DNA from: Atherix ibis
Taxonomy: Eukaryota > Arthropoda > Insecta > Diptera > Athericidae
Assembly (NCBI GenBank): GCA_958298945.1
Contig: OY282608.1
Location: 19,569,933 to 19,633,932 of the forward strand
DNA length: 64,000 nt
Direction of reading: 5' to 3'
Shown: positions 42,646-56,682 of the stretch, piece after piece
Layout of the letters: each line of letters starts with the position of its first letter
Numbering within the stretch: position 1 is the first letter of the stretch
Translations under genes and position numbers: made by a program
The notes under the pieces: generated by a model
Seen by the model: the letters and a program-made list of their open reading frames with translations, nothing else
The model's database searches: none
What the model was told of the DNA's origin: nothing

Positions 42646-44853
42646 GCCAACAACCCAACAAACCAACAAACCAACAAAGCAACAAGCCAACAAGCCAACA
42701 AACCAACAAACCAACAAGCCAATAAACCAACAAACCAACAAGCCAACAAGCCAACAAACCAACAAACCAACAAACCAACAAACCAACAAGCCAACAAACC
42801 AACAAACCAACAAGCCAACAAACAAACAAGCCAACAAACCAACAAACCAACAAACCAACAAGCCAACAAACCAACAAACCAAAAAACCAACAAACCAACA
42901 AGCCAACAAGCCAACAAACCAACAAACTAACAAACCAACAAGCCAACAAACCAACAAACCAACAAGCCAACAAGCCAACAAACCAACAAACCAACAACCC
43001 AAAAACCAACAAACCAAAAAACCATCAAACGAACAAAGCAACAAGCCAACAAGCCAACAAACCAACAAACCAAGAAACCAACAAACCAACAAGCCAACAA
43101 ACCAACAAGCCAACAAACCAACAAACCAACAAACCAACAAACCAAGTAACCAAAAAGCCAACAAACTAACAAACCAACAAGCCAACAAGCCAACAAACCA
43201 ACAAACCAACAAAGCAACAAGCCAACAAGCCAACAAACAAACAAACCAACAAGCCAACAAACCAACAAACCAACAAGCCAACAAACCAACAAACCAACAA
43301 ACCAACAAGCCAACAAACCAACAAACCAACAAGCCAACAAACCAACAAACCAACAAACCAACAAACCAACAAGCCAACAAGCCAACAAACCAACAAACCA
43401 ACAAGCCAACAAGCCAACAAACCAACCAACCAACAAGCCAACAAACCAACAAACCAACAAACCAACAAACCAACAAGCCAACAAACCAACAAACAAATAA
43501 ACCAACAAATCAACAAACCAACAAACCAACAAACCAACAAACCAAAAAACCAACAAACCAACAAACCAACAAGCCAACAAACCAACAAACCAACAAACCA
43601 ACAAACCAACAAGCCAACAAACCAACAAACAAATAAACCAACAAACCAACAAACCAACAAACCAACAAGCCAACAAACCAACAAACCAAAAAACCAACAA
43701 ACCAACAAGCCAACAAGCTAACAAACCAACAAACTAACAAACCAACAAGCCAACAAACCAACAAACCAACAAACCAACAAGCCAACAAACCAACAAGTCA
43801 ACAAACCAACAAACCAACAAGCCAACAAGCAAACAAACCAACAAACCAACAAATCAACAAACCAACAAACCAACAAACCAAAAAGCCAAAAAGCCAACAA
43901 ACCAACAAACCAACAAGCCAACAAGCCAACAAACCAACAAACCAACAAGCCAACAAACCAACAAACCAACAAACCAATAAACTAACAAACCAACAAACCA
44001 ACAAACCAACAAGCCAACAAGACAACAAACCAACAAACCAACAAACCAACAAGCCAACAAACCAACAAGCCAACAAACCAACAAACCAACAAACCAAGTA
44101 ACCAAAAAGCCAACAAACTAACAAACCAACAAGCCAACAAGCCAACAAACCGACAAACCAACAAAGCAAAAAGCCAACAAGCCAACAAACCAACAAACCA
44201 ACAAGCCAACAAACCAACAAACCAACAAACCAACAAGCCAACAAACCAACAAACAAATAAACCAACAAGCCAACAAACCAACAAACCAACAAACCAACAA
44301 ACCAAAAAACCAACAAACCAACAAACCAGCAAACAAACAAGCCAACAGGCCAACAAACCAACAAACCAACCAGCCAACAAGCCAACAAACTGACAAACCA
44401 ACAAGCCAACAAACCAACAAACCAACAAACCAACAAACCAACAAGCCAACAAGCTAACAAGCCAACAAGCCAACAAGCCAACAAACCAACAAACCAACAA
44501 GCCAACAAGCCAAAAAACCAACAAACCAACAAGCCAACAAACCAACAAACCAACAAAGCAACAAGCCCACAAACCAACAAACCAACAAACAAATAAACCA
44601 ACAAACCAAAAAACCAACAAACCAACAAACCAACAAACCAACAAACCAACAAGCCAACAAGCCAACAAACCAACAAACCAACAAGCCAACAAGCCAACAA
44701 ACCAACAAACCAACAAACCAACAAGCCAACAAACCAACAAGCCAACAAACCAACAAACCAACAAACCAAGTAGCCAAAAAGCCAACAAACTAACAAACCA
44801 ACAAGCCAACAAACCAACAAACCAACAAACCAACAAACCACCAAACCAAGTAA
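42607..44853. repeat. 2.24 kb tandem unit, copy a
   Basis: Offset to copy b is 2247 at the left (CATCAAAC landmark 43024 against 45271; CAAGTAACC 43143 against 45390). It is 2239 further right after an octamer loss (the AACAGGCC unit at 44344 against 46583). The last ~400 bases of copy a (44453-44853) are not found in copy b but resemble 42006-42406 (offset 2447), so this end was exchanged or inserted. Confidence 0.8.
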
Positions 44854-46691
44854 CCAAAAAGCCAACAAACTAACAAACCAACAAGCCAACAAGCCAACAA
44901 CCCAACAAACCAACAAACCAACAAAGCAACAAGCCAACAAGCCAACAAACCAACAAACCAACAAGCCAATAAACCAACAAACCAACAAGCCAACAAGCCA
45001 ACAAACCAACAAACCAACAAACCAACAAACCAACAAGCCAACAAACCAACAAACCAACAAGCCAACAAACAAACAAGCCAACAAACCAACAAACCAACAA
45101 ACCAACAAGCCAACAAACCAACAAACCAAAAAACCAACAAACCAACAAGCCAACAAGCCAACAAACCAACAAACTAACAAATCAACAAGCCAACAAACCA
45201 ACAAACCAACAAGCCAACAAGCCAACAAACCAACAAACCAACAACCCAAAAACCAACAAACCAAAAAACCATCAAACGAACAAAGCAACAAGCCAACAAG
45301 CCAACAAACCAACAAACCAAGAAACCAACAAACCAACAAGCCAACAAACCAACAAGCCAACAAACCAACAAACCAACAAACCAACAAACCAAGTAACCAA
45401 AAAGCCAACAAACTAACAAACCAACAAGCCAACAAGCCAACAAACCAACAAACCAACAAAGCAACAAGCCAACAAACAAACAAACCAACAAGCCAACAAA
45501 CCAACAAACCAACAAGCCAACAAACCAACAAACCAACAAACCAACAAGCCAACAAACCAACAAACCAACAAGCCAACAAACCAACAAACCAACAAACCAA
45601 CAAACCAACAAGCCAACAAGCCAACAAACCAACAAACCAACAAGCCAACAAGCCAACAAACCAACCAACCAACAAGCCAACATACCAACAAACCAACAAA
45701 CCAACAAACCAACAAGCCAACAAACCAACAAACAAATAAACCAACAAATCAACAAACCAACAAACCAACAAACCAACAAACCAAAAAACCAACAAACCAA
45801 CAAACCAACAAGCCAACAAACCAACAAACCAACAAACCAACAAACCAACAAGCCAACAAACCAACAAACAAATAAACCAACAAACCAACAAACCAACAAA
45901 CCAACAAGCCAACAAACCAACAAACCAAAAAACCAACAAACCAACAAGCCAACAAGCTAACAAACCAACAAACAAACAAACCAACAAGCCAACAAACCAA
46001 CAAACCAACAAACCAACAAGCCAACAAACCAACAAGTCAACAAACCAACAAACCAACAAGCCAACAAGCAAACAAACCAACAAACCAACAAATCAACAAA
46101 CCAACAAACCAACAAACCAAAAAGCCAAAAAGCCAACAAACCAACAAACCAACAAGCCAACAAGCCAACAAACCAACAAACCAACAAGCCAACAAACCAA
46201 CAAACCAACAAACCAATAAACTAACAAACCAACAAACCAACAAACCAACAAGCCAACAAGACAACAAACCAACAAACCAACAAACCAACAAGCCAACAAA
46301 CCAACAAGCCAACAAACCAACAAACCAACAAACCAAGTAACCAAAAAGCCAACAAACTAACAAACCAACAAGCCAACAAGCCAACAAACCGACAAACCAA
46401 CAAAGCAAAAAGCCAACAAGCCAACAAACCAACAAACCAACAAGCCAACAAACCAACAAACCAACAAACCAACAAGCCAACAAACCAACAAACAAATAAA
46501 CCAACAAGCCAACAAACCAACAAACCAACAAACCAACAAACCAAAAAACCAACAAACCAACAAACCAGCAAACAAACAAGCCAACAGGCCAACAAACCAA
46601 CAAACCAACCAGCCAACAAGCCAACAAACTGACAAACCAACAAGCCAACAAACCAACAAACCAACAAACCAACAAACCAACAAGCCAACAA
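44854..46691. repeat. 2.24 kb tandem unit, copy b (partial)
   Basis: This copy follows copy a and matches 42607-44452. It ends at 46692, where copy a has GCTAAC and copy b has ACCAAC. The rare units CAACAGGCC, ACCAGCC and AACTGACAAACC occur in both copies in the same order. Confidence 0.8.
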
Positions 46692-47654
46692 ACCAACAAA
46701 CAAATAAACCAACAAACCAAAAAACCAACAAACCAACAAACCAACAAACCAACAGACCAAAAAACCAACAAACCAAAAAACCAACAAACCAACAAACCAA
46801 CAAGCCAACAAGCCAACAAACCAACAAACCAACAAGCCGACAAACCAACAAACAAATAAACCAACAAACCAACAAACCAACAAACCAACAAACCAACAAA
46901 CCAAAAAACCAACAAACCAACAAACCAACAAACCAACAAGCCAACAAGCCAACAAGCCAACAAACCAACAATTCAACAAGCCAACAAGCCAACAAACAAA
47001 CAAACCAACAAGCCAACAAACCAACAAACCAACAAACCACCAAGCCAACAAACCAACAAACAAATAAACCAACAAACCAAAAAACAAAAAAAAACCAACA
47101 AACCAACAAACCAACAAACCAACAAACCAACAAGCCAACAAGCCAACAAACCAACAAACCAACAAACCAACAAGCCAACAAACCAACAAGCCAACAAACC
47201 AACAAGCCAACAAACCAACAAACCAACAAACCAATTATTAAAAAAGCCAACAAACTAACAAACCAACAAGCCAACAAGCCAACAAACCAACAAACCAACA
47301 AAGCATCAAGCCAACAAGCCAACAAACCAACAAACCAACAAGCCAATAATCCAACAAACCAACAAGCCAACAAGCCAATAAACCAACTAACCAACAAACC
47401 AACAAACCAACAAGCCAACAAACCAACAAACCAACAAGCCAACAAACCAACAAGCCAACAAACCAACAAACCAACAAACCAACAAGCCAACAAACCAACA
47501 AACCAACAAACCAACAAGCAAATAAACCAACAAACCAACAAACCAACAAACCAACAAACCAAAAAACCAACAAACCAACAAGCCAACAAGCCAACAAACC
47601 AACAAACTAACAAACCAACAAGCCAATAAACCAACAAACCAACAAGCCAACAAG
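46197..47654. repeat. 1458-base tandem unit, copy a
   Basis: Offset is 1458 at the left (CCAATAAACT at 46213 against 47671; AACAGGCC at 46583 against 48041) and 1495 at the right (CAATTATTAAAAAAGCC at 47232 against 48727). The left edge is the mismatch at 46196/47654. The unit overlaps the end of the 2.24 kb copy b, showing that the two events happened one after the other on partly the same DNA. Confidence 0.8.
47232..47248 (+). repeat. Landmark CAATTATTAAAAAAGCC (one of three)
   Basis: It resembles the CAAGTAATAAAAAAGCC landmark but has TTATT in place of GTAAT. It occurs only at 47232, 48727 and 56788, so it is private to the right-hand domain. Spacings are 1495 and 8061 bases. Confidence 0.9.
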
Positions 47655-48900
47655 CCAACAAACCAACAAACCAATAAACTAACAAACCAACAAACCAACA
47701 AACCAACAAGCCAACAAGACAACAAACCAACAAACCAACAAACCAACAAGCCAACAAACCAACAAGCCAACAAACCAACAAACCAACAAACCAAGTAACC
47801 AAAAAGCCAACAAACTAACAAACCAACAAGCCAACAAGCCAACAAACCGACAAACCAACAAAGCAAAAAGCCAACAAGCCAACAAACCAACAAACCAACA
47901 AGCCAACAAACCAACAAACCAACAAACCAACAAGCCAACAAACCAACAAACAAATAAACCAACAAGCCAACAAACCAACAAACCAACAAACCAACAAACC
48001 AAAAAACCAACAAACCAACAAACCAGCAAACAAACAAGCCAACAGGCCAACAAACCAACAAACCAACCAGCCAACAAGCCAACAAGCCGACAAACCAACA
48101 AGCCAACAAACCAACAAACCAACAAACCAACAAGCCAACAAACCAACAAACAAATAAACCAACAAACCAAAAAACCAACAAACCAACAAACCAACAAACC
48201 AACAGACCAAAAAACCACAAACCAAAAAACCAACAAACCAACAAACCAACAAGCCAACAAGCCAACAAACCAACAAACCAACAAGCCAACAAACCAACAA
48301 AAAAATAAACCAACAAACCAACAAACCAACAAACCAACAAACCAACAAACCAAAAAACCAACAAACCAACAAACCAACAAGCCAACAAGCCAACAAGCCA
48401 ACAAACCAACAATTCAACAAGCCAACAAGCCAACAAACCAACAAACCAACAAGCCAACAAACCAACAAACCAACAAACCAACAAGCCAACAAACCAACAA
48501 AAAAATAAACCAACAAACTAAAAAACCAACAAACCAACAAACCAACAAACCAACAAACCAACAAACCAACAAGCCAACAAGCCAACAAACCAACAAACCA
48601 ACAAACCAACAAGCCAACAAACCAACAAGCCAACAAACCAACAAGCCAACAAACCAACAAACCAACAAGCCAACAAACCAACAAGCCAACAAACCAACAA
48701 GCCAACAAACCAACAAACCAACAAACCAATTATTAAAAAAGCCAACAAACTAACAAACCAACAAGCCAACAAGCCAACAAACCAACAAACCAACAAAGCA
48801 ACAAGCCAACAAGCCAACAAACCAACAAACCAACAAGCCAATAATCCAACAAACCAACAAGCCAACAAGCCAATAAACCAACTAACCAACAAACCAACAA
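47655..48900. repeat. 1458-base tandem unit, copy b
   Basis: This copy repeats copy a with small octamer gains and losses between 48.2 and 48.7 kb, including an ACCACAAACC slip near 48215. It can be followed through the AATAATCC and CAACTAACC landmarks to about 48.9 kb. The right end is approximate. Confidence 0.72.
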
Positions 48901-49005
48901 GCCAACAAACCAACAAACCAACAAACCAACAAACCAACAAGCAAATAAACCAACAAACCAACAAACCAACAAACCAACAAACCAAAAAACCAACAAACCA
49001 ACAAG

Positions 49006-50445
49006 CCAACAAGCCAACAAACCAACAAACTAACAAACCAACAAGCCAACAAACCAACAAACCAACAAGCCAACAAGTCAACAAACCAACAAACCAACAA
49101 CCCAAAAAACCAACAAACCAACAAACCATCAAACGAACAAAGCAACAAGCCAACAAGCCAACAAACCAACAAACCAACAAACCAACAAACCAACAAGCCA
49201 ACAAACCAACAAGCCAACAAACCAACAAACCAACAAACCAAGTAACCAAAAAGCCAAAAAACTAACAAACCAACAACCCAACAAGCCAACAAACCAACAA
49301 ACCAACTAAGCAACAAGCCAAAAAGCCAACAAACCAACAAACCAACAAGCCAACAAACCAACAAACCAACAAGCCAACAAGCCAACAAACCAACAAACCA
49401 ACAAACCAACAACCCAACAAACCAAAAAACCAACAAGCCAACAAACCAACAAACCAACAAACCAACAAACCAACAAGCCAACAAGCCAACAAACCAACAA
49501 ACTAACAAGCCAACAAGCCAACAAGCCAACAAACCAACAAACCAACAAGCCAACAAACCAACAAACCAACAAACCAACAAGCCAACAAACCAACAAACCA
49601 ACAAACAAATAAACCAACAAACCAACAAACCAATAAACCAACAAACTAACAAACCAACAAGCCAACAAACCAACAAACCAACAAGCCAACAAACCAACAA
49701 CCCAACAAACCAACAAGCTAACAAGCCAACAAACCAACAAACCAACAAGCCAACAAACACACAAACCAACAAACCGACATGCCAACAAACCAACAAACTA
49801 AGTAACCAACAAGCCAACAAACCAACAAACCAACAAGCCAACAAGCCAACAAACCAACAAAGCAACAAGCCAACAAACCAACAAACCAACAAACCAACAA
49901 GCCAACAAACCAACAAACAATTAAACCAACAAACCAACAAACCAACAAACCAACAAACCAACAAACCAACAAACCAAAAAACCAACAAACCAACAAATCA
50001 ACAAGCCAACAAACCAACAAACCAACAAACCAACAAGCCAACAAACCAACAAACAAATAAACCAACAAACCAACAAACCAACAAACCAACAAACCAACAA
50101 ACCAACAAACCAACAAACCAACAAACCAACAAACCAACAAACCAACAAACCAAAAAACCAACAAACCAACAAGCCAACGAGCCAACAAACCAACAAACTA
50201 ACACACCAACAAGCCAACAAACCAAGAATCCAACAAGCCAACAAGCCAACAAACCAACAAACCAAAAAACCAACAAACCAACAAACCATCAAACGAACAA
50301 AGCAACAAGCCAACAAGCCAACAAACCAACAAACCAACAAGCCAACAAACCAACAAACCAACAAGCCAACAAGCCAACAAACCATCAAACCAACAAACCA
50401 ACAAGCCAACAAACCAACAAACCGACAAGCCAACAAGCCAACAAA
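49006..50445. repeat. 1440-base tandem duplication, copy a
   Basis: The period is exactly 1440 bases, which is 180 octamers. Many landmarks sit at constant spacing: CAACTAAG near 49313/50753, AACACACAAACC near 49757/51197, CCGACATGCC near 49784/51224, CAATTAAACC near 49918/51358, GCCAACGAGCC near 50172/51612. The only substitution seen is T at 50229 against A at 51669. The left edge is the difference 49005 G / 50445 A. Confidence 0.93.
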
Positions 50446-51892
50446 CCAACAAGCCAACAAACCAACAAACTAACAAACCAACAAGCCAACAAACCAACAA
50501 ACCAACAAGCCAACAAGTCAACAAACCAACAAACCAACAACCCAAAAAACCAACAAACCAACAAACCATCAAACGAACAAAGCAACAAGCCAACAAGCCA
50601 ACAAACCAACAAACCAACAAACCAACAAACCAACAAGCCAACAAACCAACAAGCCAACAAACCAACAAACCAACAAACCAAGTAACCAAAAAGCCAAAAA
50701 ACTAACAAACCAACAACCCAACAAGCCAACAAACCAACAAACCAACTAAGCAACAAGCCAAAAAGCCAACAAACCAACAAACCAACAAGCCAACAAACCA
50801 ACAAACCAACAAGCCAACAAGCCAACAAACCAACAAACCAACAAACCAACAACCCAACAAACCAAAAAACCAACAAGCCAACAAACCAACAAACCAACAA
50901 ACCAACAAACCAACAAGCCAACAAGCCAACAAACCAACAAACTAACAAGCCAACAAGCCAACAAGCCAACAAACCAACAAACCAACAAGCCAACAAACCA
51001 ACAAACCAACAAACCAACAAGCCAACAAACCAACAAACCAACAAACAAATAAACCAACAAACCAACAAACCAATAAACCAACAAACTAACAAACCAACAA
51101 GCCAACAAACCAACAAACCAACAAGCCAACAAACCAACAACCCAACAAACCAACAAGCTAACAAGCCAACAAACCAACAAACCAACAAGCCAACAAACAC
51201 ACAAACCAACAAACCGACATGCCAACAAACCAACAAACTAAGTAACCAACAAGCCAACAAACCAACAAACCAACAAGCCAACAAGCCAACAAACCAACAA
51301 AGCAACAAGCCAACAAACCAACAAACCAACAAACCAACAAGCCAACAAACCAACAAACAATTAAACCAACAAACCAACAAACCAACAAACCAACAAACCA
51401 ACAAACCAACAAACCAAAAAACCAACAAACCAACAAATCAACAAGCCAACAAACCAACAAACCAACAAACCAACAAGCCAACAAACCAACAAACAAATAA
51501 ACCAACAAACCAACAAACCAACAAACCAACAAACCAACAAACCAACAAACCAACAAACCAACAAACCAACAAACCAACAAACCAACAAACCAAAAAACCA
51601 ACAAACCAACAAGCCAACGAGCCAACAAACCAACAAACTAACACACCAACAAGCCAACAAACCAAGAAACCAACAAGCCAACAAGCCAACAAACCAACAA
51701 ACCAAAAAACCAACAAACCAACAAACCATCAAACGAACAAAGCAACAAGCCAACAAGCCAACAAACCAACAAACCAACAAGCCAACAAACCAACAAACCA
51801 ACAAGCCAACAAGCCAACAAACCATCAAACCAACAAACCAACAAGCCAACAAACCAACAAACCGACAAGCCAACAAGCCAACAAACCAACAA
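50446..51892. repeat. 1440-base tandem duplication, copy b
   Basis: This copy starts immediately after copy a and extends 7 bases past one full period, to the difference 50453 G / 51893 A. Related but more diverged versions of the same unit occur further right, at about 54.2-55.4, 57.3-58.3, 60.4-61.7 and 62.6-63.4 kb, each with the AACACACAAACC/CCGACATGCC pair or the CCAACGAGCC unit. This is a founder sequence of the right-hand domain. Confidence 0.92.
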
Positions 51893-52298
51893 ACCAACAA
51901 GCCAACAAGCCAACAAACCAACAAACCAACAAGCCAACAAACCAACAAACCAACAAACCAATAAACCAACAAACCAAAAAATCAACAAACCAACAAGCCA
52001 ACAAGCCAACAAGCCAACAAACCAACAAACCAACAAACCAACCAGCCAACAAACCAACAAGCCAACAAACCCACAAACCAAGTAACCGAAAAGCCAACAA
52101 ACTAACAAACCAACAAGCCAACAAGCCAACAAACCGACAAACCAACAAAGCAAAAAGCCAACAAGTCAACAAACCAACAAACCAACAAGCCAACAAACCA
52201 ACAAACCAACAAACCAACAAGCCAACAAACCAACAAACAAATAAACCAACAAGCCGAGAAGCCAAAAAAACAACAAACCAACAAGCCAACAAGCCAAC

Positions 52299-52306
52299 AA
52301 AAAAAA
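52299..52306 (+). repeat. A8 tract landmark (one of six)
   Basis: A run of eight A inside GCCAAC-A8-CAAACC that shifts the octamer phase by one. It is found at 52299, 55950, 56655, 58632, 62090 and 63869, so only right of 52 kb, always after two CAACAAGC units. It tags every copy of the right-hand HOR. Confidence 0.88.
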
Positions 52307-55256
52307 CAAACCAACAAGCCAACAAACCAACAAACCAACAAACCAACAAGCCAACAAACCAACAAACAAATAAACCAACAAACCATAAAACCAACAAACC
52401 AACAAACCAACAAACCAAAAAACCAACAAACCAAAAAACCAACAAACCAACAAACCAACAAGCCAACAAGCCAACAAACCAACAAACCAACAAGCCAACA
52501 AACCAACAAACAAATAAACCAACAAACCAACAAACCAACAAACCAAAAAACCAACAAACCAAACAACCAACAAACCAACAAACCAACAAGCCAACAAGCC
52601 AACAAACCAACAAACCAACAAACCAACAAACCAACAAGCCAACAAACCAACAAACCAACAAGCCAACAAACCAACAAACCAACAAACCAACAAGCCAACA
52701 AACCAACAAACCAACAAACAAATAAACCAACAAACCAAAAAACCAACAAACCAACAAACCAACAAACCAACAAACAAACAAACCAACAAGCCAACAAGCC
52801 AACAAGCCAACAAACCAACAAACCAACAATCCAACAAACCAAAAAGCCAACAAACCAACAAACCAACAAACCAAGTAACCAAAAAACCAAAAAACTAACA
52901 AACCAACAAGCCAACAAGCCAACAAACCAACAAACCAACAAAGCAACAAGCCAACAAGCCAACAAACCAACAAACCAACAAGCCAACAAACCAGCAAACC
53001 AACAAGCCAACAAGCCAACAAACCAACAAACCAACAAACCAACAAACCAACAAACCAACAAGCCAACAAACCAACAAACCAACAAACCAACAAACCAACA
53101 AGCCAACAAGCCAAAAAACTAACAAACCAACAAGCCAACAAGCCAACAAACCAACAAATCAACAAACCAACAAGCGAACAAACCAACAAACCAACAAACC
53201 AACAAGCCAACAAACTAACAAAGCAACAAGCCAACAAGCCAACAAACCAACAAACCAACAAACCAACAAGCCAACAAACCAACAAAGCAACAAGCCAACA
53301 AGCCAACAAACCAACAAACCAAAAAACCAACAAACCAACAAACCAACAAGCCAACTAGCCAACAAACCAACAAACCAAAAAGCCAACAAACCAACAAACC
53401 AACAAACCAAGTAACCAAAAAACCAAAAAACTAACAAACCAACAAGCCAACAAGCCAACAAACCAACAAACCAACAAAGCAACAAGCCAACAAGCCAACA
53501 AACCAACAAACCAACAAGCCAACAAACCAGCAAACCAACAAGCCAACAAGCCAACAAACCAACAAACCAACAAACCAACAAACCAACAAACCAACAAGCC
53601 AACAAACCAACAAACCAACAAACCAACAAACCAACAAACCAAAAAACCAACAAACCAAACAAACCAACAAGCCAAGAAGCCAACAAGCCAAGAAACCAAC
53701 AAACCAACAAGCCAACAAGCCAAAAAATGCAACAAACCAACAAGCCAACAAACCAACAAACCAACAAACCAACAAGCCAACAAACGAACAAACAAATAAA
53801 CCAACAAACCAAAAAACCAACAAACCAACAAACCAACAAACCAACAAACCAACAAGCCAACAAGCCAAGAAACCAACAAACCAACAAACCAACAAGCCAA
53901 CAAACCAACAAGCCAACAAACCAACAAACCAACAAACCAAGTAACCAAAAAGCCAACAAACTAACAAACCAACAAGCCAACAAACCAACAAACCAACAAA
54001 CCAACAAACCAACAAACCACCAAACCAAGTAACCAAAAAGCCAACAAACTAACAAACCAACAAGCCAACAAGCCAACAAACCAACAAACCAACAAAGCAA
54101 CAAGCCAACAAACCAACAAACCAACAAACAATCAAACGAACAAAGCAACAAGCCAACAAGCCAACAAACCAACAAACCAACAAACCAACAAACCAACAAG
54201 CCAACAAACCAACAAGCCAACAAACCAACAAACCAACAAACCAAGTAACCAAAAAGCCAAAAAACTAACAAACCAACAACCCAACAAGCCAACAAACCAA
54301 CAAACCAACTAAGCAACAAGCCAAAAAGCCAACAAACCAACAAACCAACAAGCCAACAAACCAACAAACCAACAAGCCAACAAGCCAACAAACCAACAAA
54401 CCAACAAACCAACAACCCAACAACCCAACAAACCAACAAACCAACAAGCCAACAAACCAACAAACCAACAAACCAACAAACCAACAAGCCAACAAGCCAA
54501 CAAACCAACAAACTAACAAGCCAACAAGCCAACAAACCAACAAACCAACAAGCCAACAAACCAACAAACCAACAAACCAACAAGCCAACAAACCAACAAA
54601 CAAATAAACCAACAAACCAACAAACCAATAAACCAACAAACTAACAAACCAACAAGCCAACAAACCAACAAACCAACAAGCCAACAAACCAACAACCCAA
54701 CAAACCAACAAGCCAACAAGCCAACAAACCAACAAACCAACAAGCCAACAAACACACAAACCAACAAACCGACATGCCAACAAACCAACAAACTAAGTAA
54801 CCAACAAGCCAACAAACCAACAAACCAACAAGCCAACAAGCCAACAAACCAACAAACCAACAAGCCAACAAACCAACAAACCAACAAGCCAACAAGCCAA
54901 CAAACCAACAAACAATTAAACCAACAAACCAACAAACCAACAAACCAACAAACCAACAAACCAACAAACCAACAAACCAAAAAACCAACAAACCAACAAA
55001 TCAACAAGCCAACAAACCAACAAACCAACAAACCAACAAGCCAACAAACCAACAAACAAATAAACCAACAAACCAACAAACCAACAAACCAACAAACCAA
55101 CAAACCAACAAACCAACAAACCAACAAACCAACAAACCAACAAACCAACAAACCAACAAACCAAAAAACCAACAAACCAACAAGCCAACGAGCCAACAAA
55201 CCAACAAACTAACACACCAACAAGCCAACAAACCAACAAACCAACAAGCCAACAAG

Positions 55257-55977
55257 CCAACAAACCAACAAACCAAAAAACCAACAAACCAACAAACCAT
55301 CAAACGAACAAAGCAACAAGCCAACAAGCCAACAAACCAACAAACCAACAAGCCAACAAACCAACAAACCAACAAGCCAACAAGCCAACAAACCATCAAA
55401 CCAACAAACCAACAAGCCAACAAACCAACAAACCGACAAGCCAACAAGCCAACAAACCAACAAACCAACAAGCCAACAAGCCAACAAACCAACAAACCAA
55501 CAAGCCAACAAACCAACAAACCAACAAACCAATAAACCAACAAACCAAAAAATCAACAAACCAACAAGCCAACAAGCCAACAAGCCAACAAACCAACAAA
55601 CCAACAAACCAACAAGCCAACAAACCAACAAGCCAACAAACCAACAAACCAACAAACCAAGTAACCAAAAAGCCAACAAACTAACAAACCAACAAGCCAA
55701 CAAGCCAACAAACCGACAAACCAACAAAGCAAAAAGCCAACAAGTCAACAAACCAACAAACCAACAAGCCAACAAACCAACAAACCAACAAACCAACAAG
55801 CCAACAAACCAACAAACAAATAAACCAACAAACCAACAAACCAACAAACCAACAAACCAACAAACCAACAAACCAAAAAACCAACAAACCAACAAACCAA
55901 CAAGCCAACAAGCCAAAAAACCAACAAACCAACAAGCCAACAAGCCAACAAAAAAAACAAACCAACAAGCCAACAAA
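55257..55977. repeat. 721-base tandem duplication, copy a
   Basis: The CCATCAAAC landmark at 55297 recurs at 56018. The period of 721 equals 90 octamers plus 1, because the unit includes an A8 tract (55950-55957) that shifts the octamer phase by one. The left edge is the difference 55256 G / 55977 A. Confidence 0.83.
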
Positions 55978-56682
55978 CCAACAAACCAACAAACCAAAAA
56001 ACCAACAAACCAACAAACCATCAAACGAACAAAGCAACAAGCCAACAAGCCAACAAATCAACAAACCAACAAGCCAACAAACCAACAACCCAACAAGCCA
56101 ACAAGCCAACAAACCATCAAACCAACAAACCAACAAGCCAACAAACCAACAAACAGACAAGCCAACAAGCCAACAAACCAACAAACCAACAAGCCAACAA
56201 GCCAACAAACCAACAAACCAACAAGCCAACAAACCAACAAACCAACAAACCAATAAACCAACAAACCAAAAAATCAACAAACCAACAAGCCAACAAGCCA
56301 ACAAGCCAACAAACCAACAAACCAACAAACCAACAAGCCAACAAACCAACAAGCCAACAAACCAACAAACCAACAAACCAAGTAACCAAAAAGCCAACAA
56401 ACTAACAAACCAACAAGCCAACAAGCCAACAAACCGACAAACCAACAAAGCAAATAGCCAACAAGTCAACAAACCAACAAACCAACAAGCCAACAAACCA
56501 ACAAACCAACAAACCAACAAGCCAACAAACCAACAAACAAATAAACCAACAAACCAACAAACCAACAAACCAACAAACCAAAAAACCAACAAACCAACAA
56601 ACCAACAAGCCAACAAGCCAAAAAACCAACAAACCAACAAGCCAACAAGCCAACAAAAAAAACAAACCAACAAGCCAACAAA
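55978..56682. repeat. 721-base tandem duplication, copy b
   Basis: This copy repeats copy a with at least two substitutions (ACCGAC becomes ACAGAC near 56152; GCAAAAAGCC becomes GCAAATAGCC near 56453). It loses two octamers near 56.57 kb, so its A8 tract sits 705 rather than 721 bases away. The right end is approximate. Confidence 0.78.

Larger units (their letters stand above)
51638..55988. repeat. 6.1-6.3 kb higher-order repeat, copy a (right-hand domain)
   Basis: The copy is matched to 57971-62128. The offset falls from 6333 at the left (TAACACACC at 51639 against 57972) to 6325, 6132 and 6124 in the middle, then rises to 6148 and 6140 near the right end, reflecting octamer gains and losses. 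The middle contains a rare AAAATGCAAC unit (53724 against about 59856) and AACAATCAAACGAAC near 54125. The start is the leftmost point I could anchor; homology continues into the 1440-base unit. The end at 55988/62128 is sharp. Confidence 0.8.

Noticed and set aside
52299..52306. Poly-A tail of a retroposon
   Set aside because: The A8 tract lies inside intact octamers, has no target-site duplication or unique 5' body, and recurs at HOR positions.
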